DNA of 5,217 nucleotides from VAZQ01 sp040510075 (GTDB lineage Bacteria > Pseudomonadota > Alphaproteobacteria > Rhizobiales > Xanthobacteraceae): contig JBEVJT010000126.1 in NCBI GenBank assembly GCA_040510075.1, positions 1-5,217 of the forward strand, in the 5' to 3' direction. Shown one piece after another: positions 1-4,705 of the stretch (position 1 is its first letter; every line of letters starts with the position of its first letter). Under the pieces are notes generated by a model. The model did not search any database. It had not been told where the DNA came from and saw only the letters and a list, made by a program, of their open reading frames with translations. The position numbers and the translations under genes are program-made.

Positions 1-431
1 CCTGCTCCCCGCACCCAGCCATATTCGAAAGCGCCACGGTCAGGATCTCCGTGGGGCTGTGCCACGGCGAGCGCGAGCGCGTCGCTGAGCGGCACGAGCG
101 GCGCCAGCATGGCGGCCTGAAACAGGCAGACGAGCACGAGAGGCCAAAACGCGGTTGCAGGCAGGAAGAGGAGAAGTGCGATGGCTGAGAGTGCCGCGAA
201 GGCGGCAAGCTCCGGCCGAAACGCATGCCGTCTATCGGCAATGCGGCCAGCGATCGGGGCAGAAATCATCCGCACCGCGGTTGCTGCGCCCAGCACGATG
301 CCCAGCGCTTCCGGCCCCATCCCGCGCGATTGCAGAAACAGGGGCAAGAACGGGGAAGTGATCCCGAACGCCCCATAGAGCCCGCCATAGAGCGAGAGAA
401 AACGAAGCAGTATGCTTCTGTTGGTGATCAT
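1..431 (-). CDS. MFS transporter, MFS_1-like / HcaT-like family (N-terminal part, cut by window edge)
   Basis: This is the first 143 codons of an inner-membrane major facilitator protein, read leftward and running off the left edge; the rest of the gene lies outside the window. The protein opens MITNRSILLRFLSLYGGLYG. A first membrane helix (about residues 8-33) ends in FLPLFLQSRGM, the usual start of the MFS_1-like group that includes 3-phenylpropionate (HcaT) and nucleoside symporters. GRIADRR at about residues 62-68 matches MFS motif A in the loop between helices 2 and 3. Further hydrophobic helices lie at about 42-60, 74-92 and 95-117, followed by PLSDALAL (114-121) and YGWVRGAG at the cut end. 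The ATG at 431 is preferred because the conserved first helix begins straight after it; no good Shine-Dalgarno precedes it. The start is 12 bp from that of the divergent dehydrogenase. The substrate is unknown. Family is fairly sure, subfamily less so. Confidence 0.85.
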   Translation of the reverse strand, partial: MITNRSILLRFLSLYGGLYGAFGITSPFLPLFLQSRGMGPEALGIVLGAATAVRMISAPIAGRIADRRHAFRPELAAFAALSAIALLLFLPATAFWPLVLVCLFQAAMLAPLVPLSDALALAVAQPHGDPDRGAFEYGWVRGA

Positions 432-437
432 GGAGAA
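432..437 (+). promoter_or_regulatory. Ribosome binding site for the dehydrogenase
   Basis: GGAGAA lies 6 bases before the ATG at 444. It supports starting the dehydrogenase at 444 rather than at the in-frame ATG at 225. The upstream extension would be a 73-residue Arg/Pro-rich stretch unlike any dehydrogenase, and it is antisense to the MFS gene. The site fills half of the 12-bp gap between the two divergent start codons. Confidence 0.7.
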
Positions 438-443
438 ACGCGC

Positions 444-1322
444 ATGGAGATCGGTTTTATCGGTGTGGGCCAGATGGGATTTCACATGGCTCGCAGGCTT
501 GTCGAAGCGGGCCACCGGCTTTTCGTGTTCGACACCCGGCGGGAGCCGCTCGATCAGCTGAGTGCCCTAGGAGCACAAATCTGCGCTTCCGCACGCGAGA
601 TCGCCGACCAAACCGAGACCGTCATGGCAAGCCTCCCCATGCCGGACGTCGTGTTTGCAGTGGCGACCGACGAGATCATGCCGGGCAAGCGAGTGCGAAG
701 GTTCGTCGACCTCTCCACCACGGGCTCGACCATGGCCACGCGCGTCTGTGCTGCGCTCGCATCGCGCAATATCGTCCAGATTGATTGTCCCGTCAGTGGC
801 GGAGTGACCGGCGCCTCGAGAGGTACCTTGGCGGTAATGGTGTCCGGCCCGCGCGAGGAGATCAAAATCGTGGAACCGGCGCTGTCGATATTCGGAAAGA
901 TATTTTTCATTGGCGAAAAGCCCGGCGCGGCACAGACCATGAAGCTTTGCAACAATTTCTTATCGGCCACCGCCGTGACGGCCACTTCGGAAGCGATGGT
1001 CATGGGGGTGAAGGCGGGCCTTGATCCGCGCGTAATGCTCGACGTGATCAATTCGAGCACCGGCCGCAACACCGCCACCGAGGACAAGTTCGGACGCGTG
1101 GTGCTGCCGCGGCTTTTCAATCTCGGCTTCACCACCGGGTTGATGACCAAGGATCTCAAGCTCTGCCTGCAGGAAGGCAAGGCACTGGGTGTGCCCATGG
1201 AAGTGGCGGAGACCGTCACCCGGATGCTGCAGCTTGCATGTGACGAGATTGGAGCGGATGCAGATCTCACCACCGTGGTGATGCCGGTCGAGCGCCGCGC
1301 CGGTGTGGAGGTGCGTGGCTAG
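444..1322 (+). CDS. NAD(P)-dependent beta-hydroxyacid dehydrogenase, 3-hydroxyisobutyrate dehydrogenase family
   Basis: This is a complete 292-residue cytoplasmic oxidoreductase, the normal length for the 3-hydroxyisobutyrate / tartronate semialdehyde / 6-phosphogluconate dehydrogenase-like family. These enzymes interconvert a beta-hydroxy acid and its semialdehyde or keto form using NAD(P). The N-terminus is a Rossmann fold: MEIGFIGVGQMG carries the dinucleotide-binding GVGQMG at residues 7-12, and the second strand ends in Asp30 (VFD), which usually favours NAD over NADP. The substrate-binding signature DCPVSGG is at 114-120. The catalytic region GAAQTMKLCNN is at 161-171, with Lys167 as the expected catalytic lysine and Asn171 as its partner. 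TGLMTKDLKL (231-240) in the all-helical C-terminal domain carries the conserved KDL (Lys236). All key residues are present, so it should be active. The start at 444 begins exactly at the Rossmann strand. The true substrate is open: 3-hydroxyisobutyrate, 2-hydroxy-3-oxopropanoate or another hydroxy acid. Confidence 0.93.
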   Translation: MEIGFIGVGQMGFHMARRLVEAGHRLFVFDTRREPLDQLSALGAQICASAREIADQTETVMASLPMPDVVFAVATDEIMPGKRVRRFVDLSTTGSTMATRVCAALASRNIVQIDCPVSGGVTGASRGTLAVMVSGPREEIKIVEPALSIFGKIFFIGEKPGAAQTMKLCNNFLSATAVTATSEAMVMGVKAGLDPRVMLDVINSSTGRNTATEDKFGRVVLPRLFNLGFTTGLMTKDLKLCLQEGKALGVPMEVAETVTRMLQLACDEIGADADLTTVVMPVERRAGVEVRG

Positions 1323-1339
1323 GCTTGCTTGCGCGGCGC

Positions 1340-1351
1340 GCCGGAATGACG
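1340..1351. repeat. Possible remnant end of the palindromic repeat seen at 3660-3771
   Basis: GCCGGAATGACG here is a 12-base exact match to 3760-3771, the right-hand end of the intergenic palindrome. It sits in the 39-bp gap between two convergent genes. The matching left arm and the inner arms are missing nearby, so it is at most a solo half or decayed copy. The adjoining CGGCGCGCCG (1334-1343) is self-complementary with no loop, and no U-rich tail follows, so I do not call an intrinsic terminator. Confidence 0.4.
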
Positions 1352-1361
1352 GACCACAGAA

Positions 1362-2177
1362 TTACATGATCGCGTAGTCGATGTTGCGCTTGTCGGTCAC
1401 CAGCATGCTGCCGGGGTAATGCGTGATGCAGAAGTGCGGCTTGGCGACGGCCACCACCGATTGCGGCGTGACCCCGCAGGCCCAGAACACCGGGATCTCG
1501 TCATCATTGATCGGCACGGGGTCGCCCCAGTCAGGCCTGCTTACATCGGAGATGCCGATCAGCTCGGGCTTGCCGAGATGAATGGGCGCGCCATGCACGG
1601 CCGGAAAACGCGTGGTGACCTGCACGGCCCGAATGGCATTGGCCGGTGTCATGGGGCGCATCGAGACGACGAGCGGACCGTGAAACGATCCCGCCGGAGT
1701 GGTCGGCACGTTCGTGCGATACATCGGGCATGTCGTGCCGCAGCTGATGTGGCGGAGTTCGATGCCTGCTTCCGTGAGCGCCTCTTCGAAAGAGAATGAG
1801 CAGCCTATCACGAAGGCGACGATATCGGCGCGCCAATGGGCTCGGACATCCGTGGGTTCGTCGATCACTTCGCCGCGCACGAAGACGCGGTAACGCGGCA
1901 GATCGGTGCGTATGTCCAGATCTTCACCCAGGGCCGGAACGCGATAATCGCCCGTATTCGATGCGGCGAGGAGCGGGCAGGGTTTCGGATTGAGCTGGCA
2001 GAAACGCAGGAAATCCGCGGCAAGCGACGCCGGCAGGATGGCGAGAGTGCCTTGCACGTAGCCGGGCGCAAACCCTGCGGTGGTACCACTGAGTTCGCCT
2101 CGCCTGATCGCGATACGCGCCTCCAGACCGGTCTTCGGAATGTCCATGCGCGGGCGCGAGAGCGTGACGACACTCAT
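1362..2177 (-). CDS. DUF1445 / D-glutamate cyclase-like protein ('putative hydro-lyase', YcsI family)
   Basis: This is a complete 271-residue protein without signal peptide or membrane helices, so probably cytoplasmic. It matches the DUF1445 (PF07286) family as I recall it: GTTAGFAPGYVQGTLAILP at about 31-49, ADFLRFCQLNPKPCPLL at 54-70, DIRTDLPRYRVFVRGE at 88-103, FVIGCSFSFEEAL at 122-134, CGTTCPMYRTNVP at 146-158, VFWACGVTPQ at 230-239 and HYPGSMLVTD at 253-262. The length is usual for the stand-alone bacterial form. In vertebrates a related domain is the N-terminal part of mitochondrial D-glutamate cyclase, which makes 5-oxo-D-proline. In Bacillus subtilis ycsI lies with the 5-oxoprolinase genes. 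The activity of the single-domain bacterial protein is not established to my knowledge, so the 'hydro-lyase' name is nominal. The ATG follows GAGGAA (2183-2188 on the complement) by 5 bases. It is transcribed away from the binding-protein gene and may share its regulatory region. Confidence 0.92.
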   Translation of the reverse strand: MSVVTLSRPRMDIPKTGLEARIAIRRGELSGTTAGFAPGYVQGTLAILPASLAADFLRFCQLNPKPCPLLAASNTGDYRVPALGEDLDIRTDLPRYRVFVRGEVIDEPTDVRAHWRADIVAFVIGCSFSFEEALTEAGIELRHISCGTTCPMYRTNVPTTPAGSFHGPLVVSMRPMTPANAIRAVQVTTRFPAVHGAPIHLGKPELIGISDVSRPDWGDPVPINDDEIPVFWACGVTPQSVVAVAKPHFCITHYPGSMLVTDKRNIDYAIM

Positions 2178-2230
2178 TGAGCTTCCTCACCTGATCTGGC
2201 GGCGCGGCAAAAAGTCCGCGTCAAGCAGGC

Positions 2231-2258
2231 ATGATAGCATCGTCTCCCGGGGGTAAAA
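2231..2258 (-). promoter_or_regulatory. Tentative sigma-70-like promoter for the DUF1445 gene
   Basis: Read on the minus strand, TATCAT (2231-2236) matches five of six positions of the -10 consensus. A poor -35-like TTTTAC (2253-2258) lies 16 bases upstream of it. The -10 is about 53 bases from the start codon, which would give a leader of roughly 45 bases. The -35 is weak, so this is only a candidate. No equally plausible promoter was seen for the rightward binding-protein gene. Confidence 0.2.
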
Positions 2259-2276
2259 CCAGTTGAATAAGCCTGC

Positions 2277-2304
2277 CGGATCGCGTTTCCTGATCCGCAA
2301 CGCG
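2277..2304. promoter_or_regulatory. Two overlapping inverted repeats in the leader of the binding-protein gene
   Basis: CGGATC (2277-2282) pairs with GATCCG (2292-2297) across 9 bases. CGCGTT (2282-2287) pairs with AACGCG (2299-2304) across 11 bases. The two share bases, so in RNA they could not fully form together. They end 13 bases before the strong GGGAGGAA ribosome site at 2318. They could be an operator for a dimeric regulator or a small alternative-fold leader. The pairing is visible; the function is a guess. Confidence 0.3.
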
Positions 2305-2330
2305 AAGGCACCGCAACGGGAGGAACAAGC

Positions 2331-3638
2331 ATGCCGCGTCCGATACCGGTCGTTTCGTTTGCCGCCGCTTCGATATTCATTGCCTCGGTTGCCGCGCACG
2401 CCCAGCAAGCGACCGAGACGGCGCCCGTCAAGCTCGGAATCGTATCGTTCCTGAGTGGGCCCGCCGCCTCGCCCTTCGGCGTGCCCGGGCGCAACGGCGC
2501 GGAAATCATGATCGAGGCGCTCAATGGGGGGAAAGTCCCTGCCCCCTACGCTACCGTCGGCCTCGGCGGCACGAAGATCGAGGCCAAATACGTCGACGAG
2601 GCGGGCTCGACGGCCCAGGTGGTCACCGAATTCCGCAATCTCGTGCAGCGCGACCAGGTTGATGCGGTGGTGGGCTACATCTCGTCGGGCAGCTGCCTTG
2701 CGGTTACGCCGGTGGCGGAGGAGCTCAAGGCACTCACGGTGTATTTCGATTGCGGCACCGTGCGCGTCTTCGAGGAAAAGCCGCGCAAATACGTTTTCCG
2801 TCCTTCGCCGCACGCCACCATGGATAACACCGGTGCCGCGCGGTACCTCGTCGCCAAGAAAAAAGGCATCAAGCTCTATTCCGGGTTGAACCAGAATTAT
2901 GCCTGGGGGCAGGACTCCTGGCGCGACTTCGTGGGGGCGATGAACGTGCTCGCCCCGCAGGCCAAGGTCGAGAAGGAGCTGTTTCCAAAGCTGTTTGCCG
3001 GCGAGTACGGCGCCGAAATCTCGACGCTGCTCACCTCCAAATCCGAAGCTGTGCACAGCAGCTTCTGGGACGGCGACCTCGAAGGATTCCTGTATCAAAG
3101 CGAGGCGCGCGGCCTGAGCAAGCGCATGCCGTTCGTCGGCACTACCGTCGAGGCATCGATCTGGCGCATGCGCGACAAGGTCCCCGACGGCACAATTGTC
3201 GGCGCGCGCGGACCTAATGGCCCGCTTGCGCCCCACACGCCGCTGAGCGAGTGGTTCCACAAGATCTACCTGGATCGTTACGGCACCCCGCCCACCTATC
3301 CATCCTATCAGATGGCGCTGTCGCTGCTCGGCCTGAAAGTCGCGTGGGAAAAAGCGCAGAAGGAAAAAGGCGGAACGAAACCCACGACCGATGATGTGAT
3401 CGGCGCCTTTGAGGGCATCACGTATGAAGCCCCGAACGGGCAGGTCAAGCTCGCGCTGGCCAATGGGCATCAGGGAATTCAGGAGACCGCCTACGGCACC
3501 TATCGCTTCAACAAGCAGAAGAACCAGCCCGAAATCGTAGACGTGATCCGCTTCCCCGCCGAATGCGTGAATCCGCCTCCGGGAATCAGTGCCGAGGACT
3601 GGATCAAAGGCGGAATGAAGGACGCCAAGTGCAATTGA
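2331..3638 (+). CDS. ABC transporter substrate-binding protein, branched-chain amino acid (Peripla_BP_6 / LivK-like) type
   Basis: This is a complete 435-residue periplasmic binding protein of the Leu/Ile/Val (HAAT) class. An N-terminal signal peptide (about residues 1-24) has a hydrophobic core FAAASIFIASVAA and a probable signal peptidase I site AHA|QQ; there is no lipobox cysteine. The mature part starts with the typical KLGIVSFLSGPAASPFG (34-50), continues NGAEIMIEALNGG (55-67), then IEAKYVDEAGST (83-94) and DAVVGYISSGSCLAV (111-125). Cys122 and Cys141 are placed like the disulfide of classical LivJ-type proteins; Cys412 and Cys434 near the C-terminus could form a second. The ATG at 2331 follows a strong GGGAGGAA (2318-2325) by 5 bases. 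It heads a rightward cluster with LivH- and LivM-type permeases, separated from them by a palindromic repeat. These proteins bind varied ligands besides branched-chain amino acids, such as amides, urea and aromatic acids, and the ligand here cannot be told. Confidence 0.93.
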   Translation: MPRPIPVVSFAAASIFIASVAAHAQQATETAPVKLGIVSFLSGPAASPFGVPGRNGAEIMIEALNGGKVPAPYATVGLGGTKIEAKYVDEAGSTAQVVTEFRNLVQRDQVDAVVGYISSGSCLAVTPVAEELKALTVYFDCGTVRVFEEKPRKYVFRPSPHATMDNTGAARYLVAKKKGIKLYSGLNQNYAWGQDSWRDFVGAMNVLAPQAKVEKELFPKLFAGEYGAEISTLLTSKSEAVHSSFWDGDLEGFLYQSEARGLSKRMPFVGTTVEASIWRMRDKVPDGTIVGARGPNGPLAPHTPLSEWFHKIYLDRYGTPPTYPSYQMALSLLGLKVAWEKAQKEKGGTKPTTDDVIGAFEGITYEAPNGQVKLALANGHQGIQETAYGTYRFNKQKNQPEIVDVIRFPAECVNPPPGISAEDWIKGGMKDAKCN

Positions 3639-3659
3639 AAGAAGCGCTCGCATAATGAT

Positions 3660-3771
3660 CGTCATTCCGGGGCGCCGCGGAGCGCAGCGAAGCGGCGAAC
3701 CCGGAATCCATGACCACAGCCTTGGAATCATGGATTCCGGCTCTCGGCTTGCAGCCTCGGCCGGAATGACG
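3660..3771. repeat. Intergenic palindromic repeat (REP/MITE-like, rhizobial type), 112 bp
   Basis: The outer arms CGTCATTCCGG (3660-3670) and CCGGAATGACG (3761-3771) are perfect 11-bp inverted repeats. The inner arms CCGGAATCCATGA (3701-3713) and TCATGGATTCCGG (3728-3740) are perfect over 13 bp with a 14-base loop. Each half can also fold by itself: ATTCCGGG (3664-3671) with CCCGGAAT (3700-3707), extended by CGCCGC (3673-3678) with GCGGCG (3692-3697); and ATTCCGG (3734-3740) with CCGGAAT (3761-3767). No ORF of its own and no U tract follow it. It nearly fills the gap between the binding-protein gene and the first permease gene, leaving 21 and 33 bases on either side. The arms resemble dispersed repeats known from Bradyrhizobium and relatives, from memory. 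It may act as an mRNA-stabilising or attenuating hairpin within the operon. Confidence 0.8.
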
Positions 3772-3794
3772 CGTATCATGCACTGGTCTTGATC

Positions 3795-3799
3795 GAGGG
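3795..3799 (+). promoter_or_regulatory. Ribosome binding site deciding a GTG start for the LivH-type permease
   Basis: GAGGG lies 5 bases before the GTG at 3805. There is no in-frame ATG before the first membrane helix. The next Met codon in frame falls inside the conserved FGVMKILN motif at residue 32, too late for a functional start. Confidence 0.6.
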
Positions 3800-3804
3800 C
3801 CGTC

Positions 3805-4701
3805 GTGCTGACCCTGTTCGCCATCGTCACCGACGGCCTCGTCTATGCTGCCTATTTGTTTCTGGTCGCGGTCGGCCTCACGCTGATTTTCGGCGTGATG
3901 AAGATCCTCAACGTCACCCATGGCTCGTTCTATGCCTTCGGAGCCTACGGGGCGGCGACCGCGGTTGGAATCTACTATGACCGCGGTCTCCCCGATGCCG
4001 GCGGATTCCTGTTCATGCTGCTCGTTGCCATCGGCATCGGCTTCGTGCTCGGTATAGTGCTCGAGCGCGGTATTCTGCGGCTCGTGTACGGCAAGGACGA
4101 GGTGATCGTCGTGCTCGTCACCTATGCGGCCTTTCTCATCCTGGAAGACGTCATCGTGCTGATCTGGGGACCGCGCTCGTACGGGGCATATCAACCCATG
4201 GTCGCGGCCGGCAGCATCGAAATAAGCGAGCTGGTGCTGTCCAACTACGACATTCTTCTCGTGCTGCTCGCCACGCTGCTCGCGGTCCTCACCTACTGGG
4301 CGCTGAAGCACACGCGGTACGGCCGCTTGCTCACCGTCGTGATCTATGATCGTGAGACCGCAGCGGCGTTCGGCATAAACGTCACGTTCGTGTTCACCGT
4401 CACGTTTGTGCTCGGCGCCATCCTCGGGGCGATAGGCGGAGCGGTGATGGCGCCGAAGATATCGGTCACCCTGGGCATTGGTGTCGAAGTCATCGTGCTT
4501 GCCTTTGCGGTGGTCGCAACCGGCGGCATGGGCTCGGTGGAAGGCGCGCTCGTCGGCGCGCTGATCGTGGGGCTTGCGCGCGCTGCCGCCGTCCACCTGT
4601 TCCCGCAGCTCGAGCTGTTCGTCATCTATGCGGTGATGGCGCTCGTCCTCGTCTTCCGGCCCTACGGATTGTTCACGCGCGCGGCGCCGCGGAAGATCTG
4701 A
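3805..4701 (+). CDS. Branched-chain amino acid-type ABC transporter permease, LivH family
   Basis: This is a complete 298-residue inner-membrane permease of the BPD_transp_2 family, the usual LivH length. It would form a heterodimeric channel with the LivM-type product just downstream and receive ligand from the binding protein upstream. It is almost wholly hydrophobic, with helices at about 8-30, 37-56, 67-87, 99-121, 147-166, 193-215, 226-239, 245-263 and 270-285. The family motif LTLIFGVMKILNVTHGSFYAFGAY is at 25-48. TRYGRLLTVVIYDRETAAAFGINV (170-193) is the cytoplasmic coupling loop that should contact the ATPases. GGMGSVEGALVGALIVGLA (240-258) and the C-terminal FRPYGLFTR (284-292) are typical. 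Translation starts at GTG. The gene ends 4 bp before the LivM-type ATG, so the two are surely cotranscribed. The true substrate is unknown; the LivH name is by family only. Confidence 0.95.
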   Translation: MLTLFAIVTDGLVYAAYLFLVAVGLTLIFGVMKILNVTHGSFYAFGAYGAATAVGIYYDRGLPDAGGFLFMLLVAIGIGFVLGIVLERGILRLVYGKDEVIVVLVTYAAFLILEDVIVLIWGPRSYGAYQPMVAAGSIEISELVLSNYDILLVLLATLLAVLTYWALKHTRYGRLLTVVIYDRETAAAFGINVTFVFTVTFVLGAILGAIGGAVMAPKISVTLGIGVEVIVLAFAVVATGGMGSVEGALVGALIVGLARAAAVHLFPQLELFVIYAVMALVLVFRPYGLFTRAAPRKI

Positions 4702-4705
4702 AAAA

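Noticed and set aside
225..443. N-terminal extension of the dehydrogenase to the ATG at 225
   Set aside because: The extension has no dehydrogenase-like sequence, precedes the Rossmann strand, overlaps the MFS gene in antisense, and the ribosome site at 432-437 supports the ATG at 444.
554..1273. Minus-strand open frame inside the dehydrogenase gene
   Set aside because: The plus strand carries all family motifs in order; the antisense frame is Ser/Thr/Ala-rich with no domain.
1334..1343. CGGCGCGCCG as a terminator between the convergent genes
   Set aside because: It is a perfect palindrome without a loop and no T-run follows on either strand, so it does not fit an intrinsic terminator.
2225..2276. 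GCAGGC (2225-2230) and GCCTGC (2271-2276) as an inverted repeat
   Set aside because: Only 6-bp arms separated by 40 bases, with no extension on either side; likely chance in GC-rich DNA.
2187..3830. Long minus-strand open frame (547 codons) opposite the binding-protein gene
   Set aside because: It is antisense to a well-supported signal-peptide-bearing binding protein, is rich in Arg/Gly/His/Asp in the manner of GC-rich shadow frames, and its N-terminal part is simply a translation of the palindromic repeat. No recognisable domain.
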